Below, piece after piece: positions 28,413 to 38,651 of a DNA stretch of 64,000 bases (the first letter of the stretch is position 1; every line of letters begins with the position of its first letter). The DNA is from Ralstonia wenshanensis (GTDB lineage: Bacteria > Pseudomonadota > Gammaproteobacteria > Burkholderiales > Burkholderiaceae): contig NZ_CP076413.1 in the NCBI RefSeq assembly GCF_021173085.1, positions 2,294,001-2,358,000 of the forward strand. The letters run 5' to 3'. Under the pieces are notes generated by a model. The model made no database searches. It was given only the letters and a program-made list of their open reading frames with translations, and had not been told where the DNA came from. A program made the position numbers and the translations under genes.

Positions 28413-30554
28413 TCACTCCTTGCCCGAACCGCGCACGGCGGCAAGGCTGTCAGCCAGCGTCGGCACCTGCAGCGTGCCAACCATCGCGCGCACCTGCGAC
28501 AGTTGATTCTGCACCGTGGTCACGCGCGAAGACTGCGTATCGAAGTAGCGCGCCAGCAGCGTATCGGCGCGACCCAGATCGGCGCGGAACACGGCGTCAT
28601 TGCGCGAGAGCAACGCCAGGCGCGCGTTCATCAAACGCAGCTTGAGGTTTTCACGCAGGAACCACGCTTGGTCGGAAGACAGCAGCAGTGCCTCGGTCTG
28701 ATCGACGCGGCGCACCTGCACGATTTGGCCCAATTCGCCGCGCACGTCGCTCCACAGGCGCCCCCACCAGGCGCGCACGCCTGCCGACCATCCGGCGTCG
28801 TTGGACGGCATCGAGGCAACCGGCGCCGACGCAGCCGCGGCGTGCGCCTTCGCATTCTTCGTGGGTTTCACGGCAGCATGCGGCGCCTGCGCGGCCTGTT
28901 CCGCCTCCAGCGGCTGTGCCGACGAGATGAGCGGCAGCGTGTCTACAGCATTGATGGCGTCATCCAACCTCAGCGCAGCACCCGCCAGATCAAACGACGG
29001 CATCGCCTTGAGCTTGGCCATATCACGCGATACCGCCCGGCGCGCAGCGTTGAACTGCGGCTTGTCGAGCGTGGCCAGGCGCGCGTCGACCGTTTGCAGC
29101 GCAGCCAGTGCGCCGGCGACATTTCCCGTCAGTTGCAGTTGCTCGGCGGTGACCTCCAGCGAACGCTGGATCTCGGCGCGCTGCCAGTCATCGCGATTGC
29201 GCAGAAGGTCTTGGTTGGCCTGCTCCAGCGCGGCTTGACGATCGCGCGTTTCAGCGGTGCGGGCATCCAGCGCGCCGAATTTCTGCTGCAACTGGGAAAC
29301 CGAATCCTGGTCCGCACGCGACAGCACGCGCATCTCCTGCGCCAGCGCTTCGTTCGTCTGGGCGTGCTGACGGATATCGCGTGCCAGGCGCTCATTGCGC
29401 ACCTGCAGCGCGGCCACCGCCGCCACGACCGCGACGAGCGCCACCCAGATCACCCAACCGCCGCTGCGTGGCGCATGGTTGACCGTCATGGTGGGCGCAA
29501 ACGCGGCCGGCGGAGCACTGGGCGCAGGGGCCGGGCTTGGCTTGGCTGCCGCAGATGCGGGCGCCGGTGTCGAAGCAGGGGCAGAAGCGGGAGCCGCCGA
29601 GGGAACGGGAGTCTGCGTCACAGTGGAAGAAGAAGTAGACGGGTTTGATTCAGCTGACGCCTTTGCCGGGGCTTGCTCGGCTGCCGGCACCGGCCCAGCC
29701 CACGCGAGCACGCTGGCGAGGAGCCGGTCGTCGCCGGCGCCGGTGAGCGTCACGTCGCGAAAGCCCAGCGATTTGGCCTGTTCGACGATGCGGGCGTGCG
29801 AAGCAAAACATGGCGCGCCATGCAGCGTATCCAGATCGGCGGGCGACAGATTGGCGCGGGCCAGTTCATCGAGATTGCGGACGGCCTCGGAGCTGGTGAG
29901 CGTCCAGGCATGGCGTGCCGAAAGCACGGCACGCAAGGCGAGCCACGCCGCAGCATCGGGCACCGGCACGCTGCGGCGATACGCCTCCACCGTGCGGACC
30001 GATGCGCCGGCTTCGCGCAGTTGATCGGCCAGCCATTCGCGGCCACCGTTGCCGCGCACGATCAGCACTTCACGGCCGCTCAACGAGGGCACGTCCAGCC
30101 GCGCGTAGAGCGCTTCGGAATCCTGGCGCGCGTCGTCGGCATGCATGTCGGGCTTGATCACGCGGTGCGCGGGCGGCGCAACGCCGTGCTGGGCAAGCGC
30201 CTGTGCGCTCGCTGGGCCCACCACCGCTACCGGCACCTCCTGCGGCCAGTGGAAACCTTCCGGCATGGCGGCAAATGCCTGCTGCACGGCGTTAGGACTG
30301 ACGAACACCACCAGTGCGTAGCGCGAGGGATCGCCCAGCGCGGCACGCAAGTCGTCGAGATTGGGTGTCGGCGCAATGTCGAGCAGCGGAAACTGATGCG
30401 TGCGCAGGCCGTGGCGCTCAAGCGCCGCCACCAGCATGGGCGCCTGCGCGCGCGGACGCGTGACCACCACCACGGGCGGGGTTGCCGGTTGAACAGGCGG
30501 CGTGCTGGATGCGGGCGACGATGGTGACAAGCGCAGTGGCAAGTGGTCGTCCAT
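28413..30554 (-). CDS. HemDX fusion: uroporphyrinogen-III synthase joined to HemX
   Basis: The 713-residue fusion has an N-terminal HemD domain (about residues 25-285), with VVVTRPRAQAPMLVAALERHG, VVFVSPNAVQQAF and TLTSSEAVRNLDEL. It is followed by a Ser/Pro/Ala-rich linker (about 290-345). A single membrane helix (GGWVIWVALVAVVAAVAAL) and a coiled-coil and alpha-helical HemX part make up the rest. The HemD part cyclises hydroxymethylbilane to uroporphyrinogen III. HemX has no proven catalytic role; the old label uroporphyrin-III methyltransferase is unlikely. It lies 15 bp after hemC and just before hemY on the minus strand. Confidence 0.9.
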   Translation of the reverse strand: MDDHLPLRLSPSSPASSTPPVQPATPPVVVVTRPRAQAPMLVAALERHGLRTHQFPLLDIAPTPNLDDLRAALGDPSRYALVVFVSPNAVQQAFAAMPEGFHWPQEVPVAVVGPASAQALAQHGVAPPAHRVIKPDMHADDARQDSEALYARLDVPSLSGREVLIVRGNGGREWLADQLREAGASVRTVEAYRRSVPVPDAAAWLALRAVLSARHAWTLTSSEAVRNLDELARANLSPADLDTLHGAPCFASHARIVEQAKSLGFRDVTLTGAGDDRLLASVLAWAGPVPAAEQAPAKASAESNPSTSSSTVTQTPVPSAAPASAPASTPAPASAAAKPSPAPAPSAPPAAFAPTMTVNHAPRSGGWVIWVALVAVVAAVAALQVRNERLARDIRQHAQTNEALAQEMRVLSRADQDSVSQLQQKFGALDARTAETRDRQAALEQANQDLLRNRDDWQRAEIQRSLEVTAEQLQLTGNVAGALAALQTVDARLATLDKPQFNAARRAVSRDMAKLKAMPSFDLAGAALRLDDAINAVDTLPLISSAQPLEAEQAAQAPHAAVKPTKNAKAHAAAASAPVASMPSNDAGWSAGVRAWWGRLWSDVRGELGQIVQVRRVDQTEALLLSSDQAWFLRENLKLRLMNARLALLSRNDAVFRADLGRADTLLARYFDTQSSRVTTVQNQLSQVRAMVGTLQVPTLADSLAAVRGSGKE

Positions 30555-30569
30555 GGCGAGCCGTGGGAG

Positions 30570-31586
30570 TTAGGTAGCAGGTGGGGCGTCAGTGCCCAGC
30601 ATGGCAAGGATGTCGCGTGCACCGCCGGCCAGCATCTGCTGGGCCACGCGCACGCCCAGTGCGTCGGCGTCGGCCAGCGTGGACGGCGTGGTTTCGCCAT
30701 CCGCGGCAAGTTTGCGGGTACCGTCCTGCGAAGCGACAAAGGCGCGCAGGCGCAGCGTGCCGGCATCCGACCACTGCGCAAACGAGGCGAGTGGCACCTG
30801 GCACGAACCGCCAAGAATGCGCGAGACAGCACGCTCAGCAGTCACGGCCAGCGCTGTGGGCTCATCGTGCAGCGGCGCGAGGCACGCTCGCACGTCTGCG
30901 CGATCGGCGCGAATCTCGATGCCGAGCGCACCCTGCCCTGCCGCCGGCAGCGATTCTTCCGGCGCAATAGTCGAGCGGATGCGTTCAGCCAGCCCCAGGC
31001 GCTTGAGCCCGGCAGCGGCCAGGATGATGGCAGCGTAGTCGCCACGGTCAAGCTTGCCGAGGCGCGTATCGAGGTTGCCCCGCAGCGGCTGGATGACCAG
31101 ATGCGGGAAGCGCGCCCGCAGCGAAGCCTCGCGGCGCAAGCTGGACGTGCCCACGACGGCGCCTGCCGGCAGCGAGGCCAGATCGGCGTAGTCGTTCGAA
31201 ACAAAGGCATCGCGCGGGTCTTCGCGTTCGAGAATGGCCGATAGCGCAAAGCCTTCGGGCAATTCCATCGGCACATCCTTGAGCGAATGCACGGCGAGAT
31301 CGGCGCGTCCCTCGGCCAGCGCGACTTCCAGTTCCTTAACAAACAAACCTTTGCCCCCCACCTTGGCGAGGGAGCGGTCGAGAATCTGGTCGCCACGCGT
31401 GGTCATTCCAAGGATGGACACGTCGCACGCGGGATAGTATTTTTGCAATGCAGCACGCACGTGTTCGGCTTGCCAGAGGGCAAGCCGGCTTTCGCGCGAG
31501 GCAATGACCAGCTTGGTCGGCGCCTGGGCTGCAGGAGTCGTTGCAAGCTGGGATTGACGGGAAGTCGGGTGGGCGTTGGAAGACAT
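30570..31586 (-). CDS. hemC: Hydroxymethylbilane synthase (porphobilinogen deaminase)
   Basis: The 338-residue enzyme polymerises four porphobilinogens to hydroxymethylbilane. The dipyrromethane cofactor Cys262 is in [12 protein letters not shown]. The N-terminal [19 protein letters not shown] and [22 protein letters not shown], and the segment [12 protein letters not shown], are conserved. The first 25 residues are a non-conserved Ser/Thr/Ala-rich leader. It heads hemC-hemDX-hemY and is divergent from ppc, with 130 bp between the chosen starts. Confidence 0.95.
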   Translation of the reverse strand: MSSNAHPTSRQSQLATTPAAQAPTKLVIASRESRLALWQAEHVRAALQKYYPACDVSILGMTTRGDQILDRSLAKVGGKGLFVKELEVALAEGRADLAVHSLKDVPMELPEGFALSAILEREDPRDAFVSNDYADLASLPAGAVVGTSSLRREASLRARFPHLVIQPLRGNLDTRLGKLDRGDYAAIILAAAGLKRLGLAERIRSTIAPEESLPAAGQGALGIEIRADRADVRACLAPLHDEPTALAVTAERAVSRILGGSCQVPLASFAQWSDAGTLRLRAFVASQDGTRKLAADGETTPSTLADADALGVRVAQQMLAGGARDILAMLGTDAPPAT

Positions 31587-31716
31587 GCGGCAATGGTAGC
31601 ACGCAGCTTTTTCGCGACAGCCCGGCTATCACGTTGAAGTGATGCAGAAAAGAGGGCCGTTCAGGCACCTTCGAGCAGGCGATTCCGCCTGCTCGCCACC
31701 CAACCTAGGAGACACC

Positions 31717-34700
31717 ATGACGCAGCCCGCCGCGCGCCGCGCTTCCTCGCGCGCGACCACCGCCCGTAAGGCTTCGGCCGCCCCCGCCAAGACCAGCAAG
31801 ACCCCCAGGGCCATCAAGGCTGCCAAACCCGCCGCCAAACCCGTGGCAAAGGCCAATGGCGCGGACGAAGCCAACGGCGCATCACTCGGCCCCACCTCCC
31901 GACGCTCGTCGGGCAGCGCCGCGGCCAAGGATCAGCCGCTGAAGGAAGACATCCGCTTCCTCGGGCGCCTGCTGGGCGACGTGCTGCGTGACCAGGAAGG
32001 CGGCACCGTCTTCGAAACGGTCGAGACCATCCGGCAGACTGCCGTGCGCTTCCGCCGCGACGGCGACCGCCAGGCCGAGCAGGATCTCGACCGGCTGCTG
32101 AAAACGCTCTCGCGCGACCAAACCACGTCGGTGGTGCGCGCCTTCAGCTATTTCTCGCACCTGGCGAACATCGCTGAAGATCAGCACCACAATCGCCGCC
32201 GCCGCGTGCACGCGCTGGCCGGATCGCCGCCGCAGCCGGGCAGCCTGATGCGCGCGCTGCTGTCGGCCGCTGATGAGGGCATGTCGGGCGACGTGTTGCG
32301 CCGATTCTTCGAAACCGCGCTGATCGTGCCGGTGCTGACCGCCCACCCGACCGAGGTGCAGCGCAAGAGCACGCTCGATGCGCAACGCGAAATCGCCCGC
32401 CTTCTGGCCGAGCGCGACGCACCGCTCACCGCGCGCGAACGCGAACGCAACACCGCGCTGCTGCGCGCCCACGTCACCAAGCTGTGGCAAACGCGCATGC
32501 TGCGCACCACGCGCCTGATGGTGGCCGACGAGATTGAAAACGCGCTGTCGTACTACCAGACCACCTTCCTGCGCGAAATTCCCGCGCTGTACCGCGAGCT
32601 GGAAGAAGACATCGCGACCGTCTTCCCGCGTCGCGGCGCACGTGGCGAGCCGGCACCGCTGCCGCCCTTCTTCCAAATGGGCTCGTGGATCGGCGGCGAC
32701 CGCGACGGCAATCCCTTCGTCACCGCAACGACCTTGCGCGACGCTGCACGGAAGCAGGCGAGCGTGATCCTCGCGTGGTACCTGGAAGAGATCCACGCGC
32801 TGGGTGCGGAACTGTCGATGTCGACGTCGCTGGTGGACGTGAGCGCCGAGCTGCAAGTGCTGGCCGAGCGCTCGCCCGACCATTCCGAACACCGCGTGGA
32901 CGAGCCGTACCGCCGTGCGCTGATTGGCGTCTATGCGCGCCTGGCCGCCACCTGCCATGAGCTGACGGGCGAAGACGCAGGCCGCCACGCCGTCGGCCCC
33001 GCTCCGGCTTACAACAACGCAGAAGAACTGCGTGCCGACATCCAGATCGTGATCGACTCCTTGGCGGCGCACCACGGCGAAGTGCTGGCCGACGCGCGAC
33101 TGGCGTCGCTTGCGCGCGCGATTGATGTGTTCGGCTTCCACCTGTCGTCGATCGACCTGCGTCAGGTATCGGACGTGCACGAAGCGACCGTCGCCGAGCT
33201 GTTGAAGGTTGCGGGCGTGGAAGGCGCCTATGCGGCGCTGTCCGAGGCCGACAAACGCACGCTGCTGCTGCGCGAGCTGCAACAGCCGCGCGTGCTGACG
33301 CTGCCGTTCCACGCGTACAGCGAGCAGACCACATCGGAAATCGACATCTTCCGTGCTGCCCGCGAAGTGCGCGCCCGCTACGGCAACCGCATCGTGCGCA
33401 ACTACATCATTTCGCACACCGAGACGCTGTCCGATTTGCTGGAAGTGATGCTGCTGCAGAAGGAAGCCGGCATGTTCCGCGCCGGCACGAACGGCAGCGG
33501 CGGTGCAGGTTTGGACGTGATGGTGATCCCGCTGTTCGAAACCATCGAAGACTTGCGCAACGCCCCTGAAATCATGGGCGACCTGCTCGCTCTGCCCGGC
33601 TTCGATGCCGTGCTGGCGGCGCAGGGCAACGAGCAGGAAGTCATGCTCGGCTATTCGGATTCGAACAAGGACGGCGGCTTCCTCACCTCCAACTGGGAGC
33701 TGTACAAGGCCGAACTGGCGCTGGTGGAGCTGTTCGAGCGCAAGGGCGTGCGCCTGCGCCTGTTCCATGGGCGCGGCGGCACGGTGGGCCGCGGCGGCGG
33801 CCCGACGTACCAGGCCATCCTGTCGCAACCGCCGGGCACGGTGAACGGGCAGATCCGCCTGACCGAGCAGGGCGAAATCATCTCCAGCAAGTTCGCCAAT
33901 CCGGAGATCGGCCGGCGCAACCTGGAAACCATCGTCGCGGCCACGCTGGAAGCGACGCTGCTGCCCACGCGCAACCGCCCCAAGGGCCTGGAAGAGTTCG
34001 AAGCCGCCATGCAGGCGCTGTCGGATAACGCCTTTGCCGCGTACCGCAACCTCGTCTACGAAACCCCGGGCTTCAAGGACTACTTCTTCGCCACCACGCC
34101 CATCACCGAGATTGCTGACCTGAACCTCGGTTCACGCCCGGCCTCGCGCAAGCTGATGGACAAGAAGCACCGCCGCATCGAAGATCTGCGTGCGATTCCG
34201 TGGGGCTTCTCATGGGGCCAATGCCGTCTGCTGCTGCCGGGCTGGTTCGGCTTTGGCAGCGCGGTGCAACGTTGGCTGGACGATGCCGGCAACGCCAAGG
34301 CGAAGGCGGCGCGCCTGGCCACGCTCAAGCGCATGCACAAGCAGTGGCCGTTCTTTGCGAACCTGCTCTCGAACATGGACATGGTGCTGTCCAAGGCCGA
34401 TCTGAACGTGGCGTCGCGCTACGCGCAGTTGTGCGATGACCGCAAGCTGCGTAACGCGGTGTTCTCGCGCATCTCGGCGGAGTTCACGTTGACCGAGCAG
34501 ACGCTGGCCGCCATCACGGGGCAGTCGGAGCGCCTGGCCGACAACCCGCTGCTGGCGCGCTCCATCAAGAACCGCTTCCCGTATCTCGACCCGCTGAATC
34601 ACTTGCAGGTCGAGTTGCTCAAGCGCTTCCGCTCGGGCAAGGCCGGCAGCGACGATGCACGCGTGCGGCGTGGCATCCATCTGTCGATCAACGGGATTGC

Positions 34701-34725
34701 GGCGGGCCTTCGCAATAGCGGCTGA
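31717..34725 (+). CDS. ppc: Phosphoenolpyruvate carboxylase
   Basis: The 1002-residue enzyme makes oxaloacetate from PEP and bicarbonate to replenish the TCA cycle. The catalytic His210 is in [13 protein letters not shown]. The other active-site loops are [14 protein letters not shown] and [14 protein letters not shown] (from residue 683). The C-terminus ends [10 protein letters not shown], close to the usual NTG end. ATG at 31717 follows AGGAGACACC. Unusually, the first 65 or so residues are rich in Ala, Lys, Arg and Ser and precede the conserved part. The stop codon directly abuts that of the convergent transporter gene. Confidence 0.97.
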   Translation: MTQPAARRASSRATTARKASAAPAKTSKTPRAIKAAKPAAKPVAKANGADEANGASLGPTSRRSSGSAAAKDQPLKEDIRFLGRLLGDVLRDQEGGTVFETVETIRQTAVRFRRDGDRQAEQDLDRLLKTLSRDQTTSVVRAFSYFSHLANIAEDQHHNRRRRVHALAGSPPQPGSLMRALLSAADEGMSGDVLRRFFETALIVPVLTAHPTEVQRKSTLDAQREIARLLAERDAPLTARERERNTALLRAHVTKLWQTRMLRTTRLMVADEIENALSYYQTTFLREIPALYRELEEDIATVFPRRGARGEPAPLPPFFQMGSWIGGDRDGNPFVTATTLRDAARKQASVILAWYLEEIHALGAELSMSTSLVDVSAELQVLAERSPDHSEHRVDEPYRRALIGVYARLAATCHELTGEDAGRHAVGPAPAYNNAEELRADIQIVIDSLAAHHGEVLADARLASLARAIDVFGFHLSSIDLRQVSDVHEATVAELLKVAGVEGAYAALSEADKRTLLLRELQQPRVLTLPFHAYSEQTTSEIDIFRAAREVRARYGNRIVRNYIISHTETLSDLLEVMLLQKEAGMFRAGTNGSGGAGLDVMVIPLFETIEDLRNAPEIMGDLLALPGFDAVLAAQGNEQEVMLGYSDSNKDGGFLTSNWELYKAELALVELFERKGVRLRLFHGRGGTVGRGGGPTYQAILSQPPGTVNGQIRLTEQGEIISSKFANPEIGRRNLETIVAATLEATLLPTRNRPKGLEEFEAAMQALSDNAFAAYRNLVYETPGFKDYFFATTPITEIADLNLGSRPASRKLMDKKHRRIEDLRAIPWGFSWGQCRLLLPGWFGFGSAVQRWLDDAGNAKAKAARLATLKRMHKQWPFFANLLSNMDMVLSKADLNVASRYAQLCDDRKLRNAVFSRISAEFTLTEQTLAAITGQSERLADNPLLARSIKNRFPYLDPLNHLQVELLKRFRSGKAGSDDARVRRGIHLSINGIAAGLRNSG

Positions 34726-36153
34726 TCAGGCAGCCAGCGCGGTGGCGGCCGGGCGTCGGCTGATCCACGCCATCGCCATCGCGCCGGCATATGACAGCGT
34801 CATCAGGCCAAACACCAGCGGCGAGGCATGCGCCAGACCGGGCACCACCGTCACGACCGCGCCCGCCGCTGCCACGCCCAGCAAGCTTCCGGTCTGCCGC
34901 GCGGCGTTCAGCAAGCCCGACGCCGTGCCGGCCAGCTCGCCCGGCGCCGCAGACAGGATGGTCGACGTCATGGGCGCAATCGCCAGCGCGGTGCCGCCCC
35001 CGTAAGCCATCATCGTTGCACTCACCACCCAGATGTGTACCTGTCCGGTCAGCGCAGCCGACGTGGCGAGCAAACCGGCCGCGCCGATCACGAGGCCACT
35101 CAGCATCATCGTGGGCGTGGAAAAACGCGCCATCAGCTTGCCCGCGAAGATGTTGCCCGCCGACAGGCTCACCGCCATCGGCAGCATGACCAGGCCGGTC
35201 TGGCGTGCGCTCAGGTGTTCGACGTTCTGTAAATGCAGGCTCAGCACGAACAACGCGCCGTAATAGCCGAAATTCAGCAGGAATCCCACGCCGTTGACTG
35301 CGCCCAGCGTGCGATGCCCCAGCCAGGCCAGCGGCACCAGCGGCGCGCGCGCCCGGCGTTCAGCCAGGACGAACAGCGTGCCGGCCGCCACCGTCAGCAG
35401 CGCGGCACCCCACACCCACGGCGATAGCGCGCCGCGCACTGGCCATTCAATCGCGGCAAAACACAGCGCCGCGAGCATCACGGCGCTCGTCACCTGCCCC
35501 GCCCAATCAAACGGCTTGGCGCGCGCAGGCTGCACGTGGCGCACGATAGCCCAGGTGCCCAGCATGCCCGCCACGCCCAGCGGCACGTTGATCAGGAAGG
35601 CACTGCGCCAGCCGTATGTATCGACCAGCACGCCACCCAGCGCCGGGCCCACGGCTGCGGCAGTCGCGACGATGGCGCCCCACAGGCCAATGGCCCAGGC
35701 GCGCTCGCGCGGGTCTTCAAACGTGCTGCGAATGAGCGACAGCGAACTCGGCAGGAACATCGCCGCCCCCACGCCCTGCAGGATGCGCGCAGCAATCAAC
35801 GTGGTGACTGAAGGCGCCAGCCCACAACCTGCCGAGGCCACGATGAACACCGCCATCCCCGCCATGAACACGGTGCGCGCGCCAATCCGGTCGCTCAGCA
35901 AGCCACCCGTGAGGATGAACGCGGCAAAGGCCAGCGTGTAGGCATCAACAATCCAGGCAAGTTCTGCGACGCTGCTGTGCAGGCTGTCGCGCATGGCGAT
36001 GAGCGCCACGTTGACCACGGTCGTATCCAGCACCGCCATGAACACGCCCGACGTGAGAATGCCCAGCGTGGCGTTGCGGCGCCATCGGCTGAGATCGGGT
36101 TGCAAGTTGCCCCGGGGAGCGGCAGCAATGGTATGGGCGTTGCGCGAAGACAT
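34726..36153 (-). CDS. MFS drug:H+ antiporter, DHA2 (14-helix EmrB/QacA-like) family
   Basis: A 475-residue inner-membrane transporter. Signature segments are FMAVLDTTVVNVAL in helix 1, SDRIGARTVFMAG in the loop after helix 2, and RILQGVGAAMFLPSSLSLI. The antiporter motif C lies around WGAIVATAAAVGPALGGVL. The probable role is efflux of toxic compounds. The ATG at 36153 gives MSSRNAHTIAA; an in-frame ATG at 36177 would add eight residues and cannot be excluded. A divergent LysR gene with a palindrome between the two suggests local control. Confidence 0.85.
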   Translation of the reverse strand: MSSRNAHTIAAAPRGNLQPDLSRWRRNATLGILTSGVFMAVLDTTVVNVALIAMRDSLHSSVAELAWIVDAYTLAFAAFILTGGLLSDRIGARTVFMAGMAVFIVASAGCGLAPSVTTLIAARILQGVGAAMFLPSSLSLIRSTFEDPRERAWAIGLWGAIVATAAAVGPALGGVLVDTYGWRSAFLINVPLGVAGMLGTWAIVRHVQPARAKPFDWAGQVTSAVMLAALCFAAIEWPVRGALSPWVWGAALLTVAAGTLFVLAERRARAPLVPLAWLGHRTLGAVNGVGFLLNFGYYGALFVLSLHLQNVEHLSARQTGLVMLPMAVSLSAGNIFAGKLMARFSTPTMMLSGLVIGAAGLLATSAALTGQVHIWVVSATMMAYGGGTALAIAPMTSTILSAAPGELAGTASGLLNAARQTGSLLGVAAAGAVVTVVPGLAHASPLVFGLMTLSYAGAMAMAWISRRPAATALAA

Positions 36154-36203
36154 GGCGGAACCGTTTGGCAATTTCATGCAGCCCAGTGTAGGCTGGAGAA
36201 CGC

Positions 36204-36228
36204 ATGCAAAAAAGCAGCGTTTTTGCAT
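36204..36228. promoter_or_regulatory. Operator-like inverted repeat between transporter and LysR genes
   Basis: Half-sites ATGCAAAAA and TTTTTGCAT are separated by 7 bp, a 25-bp perfect inverted repeat. A further TTTGCAT follows at 36243-36249. It is AT-rich against a GC-rich background and lies 51 bp upstream of both the transporter ATG at 36153 and the LysR GTG at 36279. It fits a LysR binding site for both genes. Confidence 0.55.
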
Positions 36229-36278
36229 CGCAACGCTGCAAATTTGCATCGCTCATCTACGAATATTCGGAGCCCGAC

Positions 36279-37163
36279 GTGAACTGGGACAACGGACGCT
36301 TCTTCCTGGCCGTGGCGCGCACCTGCACGCTGCGCGGCGCGGCCCAGCGCCTGGGCGTGGATCAGGCCACGGTGGGCCGCCGCATCGCGGCGCTAGAAGA
36401 CGAGCTATCGGCCAAGCTCTTCCTGCGCACGTCGACCGCGCTGGTGCTCACACCCGCCGGAGAAGCGCTGATCGGCCCAGTCGAAGCAATGGAGCAGGCG
36501 GCACACACCATCGAGCGCCGCGTTGCCGGCATCGACGACCAACTCGCCGGCACGATCCGCGTGGCCACGACCGACACGATGGCGGCCACCTTCGTGCTGC
36601 CGGCCATCGCGCAGTTGCGGCAGCGGCATCCAGGCATCGACGTCGTCTGCATGGCTTCCAAGAGCATTGCCAACCTGACCAAGCGCGAAGCCGACGTGGC
36701 CGTGCGCACGCTGCGGCCGGATTCGCCCGACCTCATCGCGCGGCGCATCGGCCAAATGGAAACCGGTATCTATGCGAGCCGCAACTACGTCGCAGCGCGC
36801 GGTGAGCCGGAGGAAGGGACGGCCTTTGCGGGGCACGACCTGGTGCTGTATCCGCGCAATGAAGTGCCGTGGATGTGGGAAGACCTGTGCGGCGAGCCGA
36901 TCACGCGCGGGCGCGTCGTCTTGCAGAGCAACTCGGCGCTGGCGCTGTTCGAGGCGGTCGCCGCAGGCATTGGGATCACCGAGCTGGTCTGCCGCCGCGC
37001 GGAGGCCTATCCGGCGCTGGTGCGCGTGCTGCCCAACCGCCGCAGCATGCAGGACGTCTGGCTCGTCACGCACGCCGATCTGCACAAGACCGCGCGCGTG
37101 CGGGCCTTGCTCGATTGCATCGTCGAAGCATTCGACGCGCACAAAAAAACCGCCACACCGTAA
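36279..37163 (+). CDS. LysR-type transcriptional regulator
   Basis: A 294-residue regulator. The helix-turn-helix region NWDNGRFFLAVARTCTLRGAAQRLGVDQATVGRRIAALEDEL is at the very start, as in many family members beginning (M)NWDDLRFF. This, and the operator-like repeat lying over the in-frame ATG at 36204, argue for the GTG at 36279 as the start. The effector domain follows (GTIRVATTDTMAATFVLPAI). It is divergent from the DHA2 transporter and probably controls it. Inducer unknown. Confidence 0.85.
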   Translation: MNWDNGRFFLAVARTCTLRGAAQRLGVDQATVGRRIAALEDELSAKLFLRTSTALVLTPAGEALIGPVEAMEQAAHTIERRVAGIDDQLAGTIRVATTDTMAATFVLPAIAQLRQRHPGIDVVCMASKSIANLTKREADVAVRTLRPDSPDLIARRIGQMETGIYASRNYVAARGEPEEGTAFAGHDLVLYPRNEVPWMWEDLCGEPITRGRVVLQSNSALALFEAVAAGIGITELVCRRAEAYPALVRVLPNRRSMQDVWLVTHADLHKTARVRALLDCIVEAFDAHKKTATP

Positions 37164-37195
37164 CGAGCAGCCGGTGTGGCGGCCCAACAAACCTC

Positions 37196-37801
37196 TCAGC
37201 TGATGAACGCCACCGGCACCGGGTCTTCACCGAGCACGGAGAGCAGCACCGCCCAATGCATTGTCTCGTCGCCCAGAATGCTGGCGGCGGCCTTGGTCAG
37301 GTCGCGCGTGTAGAAATTCGGCATCACGCCCAGATACGCTGAAGCGGCGCCCTTCTCCAGCCCGGCGGCAAAACGCAGCACGTCGGCCTGCGTCTTGAGC
37401 TGGCTGACCGGGAAGTTGTACTCCGCCACCTTCTTTTCCATGACCGGCGTACCACCCAGCTTGGACACCGTTCCCGCCAGCACCGCCGCGTGTGCCTTGT
37501 GGTGGCCCTGGAACTTCACGGCCGTCGCGAGCACGGGTTTTTGCAGCAGGCCGCTTTCCGCGCCCACCTGATATGCGGCGATGGCTTGGTACTCCAGCCC
37601 GAGCGCCACGTTCAAAATGTTGACGTCGTCTTTCACGCTGCCTGATTGGGACTGGGCCCAGGCCGGCATCGACTGCCCCAGCGACACCGCCGCCAGCGAA
37701 CCCAGCGCCATCAGCCCGGGCGCGCGCAACAGCACGCGGCGGCGCGCATCGATGCGCGGGATGTCATTCTCCAACTGATCCATCTCTTTGGTTGCGTCCA
37801 T
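37196..37801 (-). CDS. Ferritin-like domain protein with N-terminal export signal
   Basis: A 201-residue protein. Residues 20-50 look like a Tat-type or Sec signal (DARRRVLLRAPGLMALGSLAAVSL, ending MPAWAQ); the twin arginines are followed by V-L-L rather than F-L-K. The mature part is a helical ferritin-like domain with GLEYQAIAAYQVG, FQGHHKAHAAVLAG and SILGDETMHWAVLL, which supply Glu and His residues suitable as metal ligands. Such proteins commonly neighbour ECF sigma/anti-sigma pairs in proteobacteria, as here. AAGGAGACC precedes the ATG at 37801. Role in oxidative stress or metal handling is inferred. Confidence 0.78.
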   Translation of the reverse strand: MDATKEMDQLENDIPRIDARRRVLLRAPGLMALGSLAAVSLGQSMPAWAQSQSGSVKDDVNILNVALGLEYQAIAAYQVGAESGLLQKPVLATAVKFQGHHKAHAAVLAGTVSKLGGTPVMEKKVAEYNFPVSQLKTQADVLRFAAGLEKGAASAYLGVMPNFYTRDLTKAAASILGDETMHWAVLLSVLGEDPVPVAFIS

Positions 37802-38003
37802 CGTCGGTCTCCTTGCAGATGCGGGGAAGATGCGCGACCCGTGCAGTGCGTAGTGCGGATCGCCGGCGTTTGTCCAGCGCCTGACCGCTTATACGAAGGG
37901 CGAGCCCAACTGGATGCAAACCGCAGCGCCGCCCACGTGAATCCCCCCACGACCGAGGTTTCTTCCTACACTTTGGGCAGAACCGTCCACAAAAGCCGTC
38001 TAC

Positions 38004-38651
38004 GTGCTCACCTTCCAGCGCACCGCCGAAGACCACGCCGCGCAAGACGCCGATCCGCCGACGGCGGCCGCGGCAACTCGCCCCCCAAGCGCCGACGCGG
38101 AAGAGCTGGCGGCGCTGCTCCAGCGCATCGGCCTGGGCGACCGCGACGCCCTGCGCACGCTATATACGCGCTGCGCACCGAAACTGTTTGGGCTCGCGCT
38201 GCGTATCTTGGTCAGGAAAGACTGGGCCGAGGACGTCTTGCAAGAAAGCTTCGTCAACATCTGGCGCCACGCCGGCGATTACCGCCCGCACCTGGCCGCC
38301 CCCATGACGTGGATGACCACCATCGTGCGCAACCGCGCACTCGATTGCTTGCGCCGGCAGCACGCCGAGCGCGTGCAGGAATCCGTGCCGCTGGATGACA
38401 CCTACGCCGATGTCCTGGCCGACCACGCCCCTGGCCCGGCGGACTTGGCGCTTGCCGGCCAGCAGGCCCGCGCGCTGGCCGAATGCCTCAAGCGCCTGGA
38501 CCCGAAGCAGCGCGAGGTCGTTTCGCTCGCCTATCTGCGCGACCTGTCGCACAGCGAGCTGGCGCAAGCGCTGTCACTGCCGCTGGGCACCGTCAAATCC
38601 TGGATGCGGCGCGGTCTGGACCGCCTGCGCGAATGCCTCGGAGCACCCTGA
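38004..38651 (+). CDS. ECF-type RNA polymerase sigma factor (SigK/RpoE-like)
   Basis: A 215-residue sigma-70 family factor of the extracytoplasmic-function group. Region 2 includes YTRCAPKLFGLALRILVRKDWAEDVLQESFVNIWRH and the -10 reading DYRPHLAAPMTWMTTIVRNRALDCLRR. Region 4 is LDPKQREVVSLAYLRDLSHSELAQALSLPLGTVKSWMRRGL. The start codon is GTG at 38004. Its stop overlaps the anti-sigma gene start by one base (TGATG), so they are translationally coupled. It is divergent from the ferritin-like gene. Confidence 0.92.
   Translation: MLTFQRTAEDHAAQDADPPTAAAATRPPSADAEELAALLQRIGLGDRDALRTLYTRCAPKLFGLALRILVRKDWAEDVLQESFVNIWRHAGDYRPHLAAPMTWMTTIVRNRALDCLRRQHAERVQESVPLDDTYADVLADHAPGPADLALAGQQARALAECLKRLDPKQREVVSLAYLRDLSHSELAQALSLPLGTVKSWMRRGLDRLRECLGAP

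Noticed and set aside
28413-30554. Uroporphyrin-III C-methyltransferase activity of the HemDX fusion
   Set aside because: The C-terminal half is a membrane-anchored coiled-coil HemX. It lacks the SAM-binding motifs of CobA/SumT methyltransferases.
31882-33828. Long minus-strand open frame of 648 codons
   Set aside because: It is the antisense shadow of ppc, which has all PEP carboxylase motifs. The shadow product is His/Arg/Gln-rich with no recognisable domain. Similar shadows over serS (6071-7603), the decarboxylase gene (44726-46501), ftsK and argH were dropped for the same reason.
34720-34730. Hidden terminator or small RNA between ppc and the convergent transporter gene
   Set aside because: The two stop codons abut directly, leaving no intergenic sequence. 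No hairpin with a T-run was seen in the adjoining coding ends.
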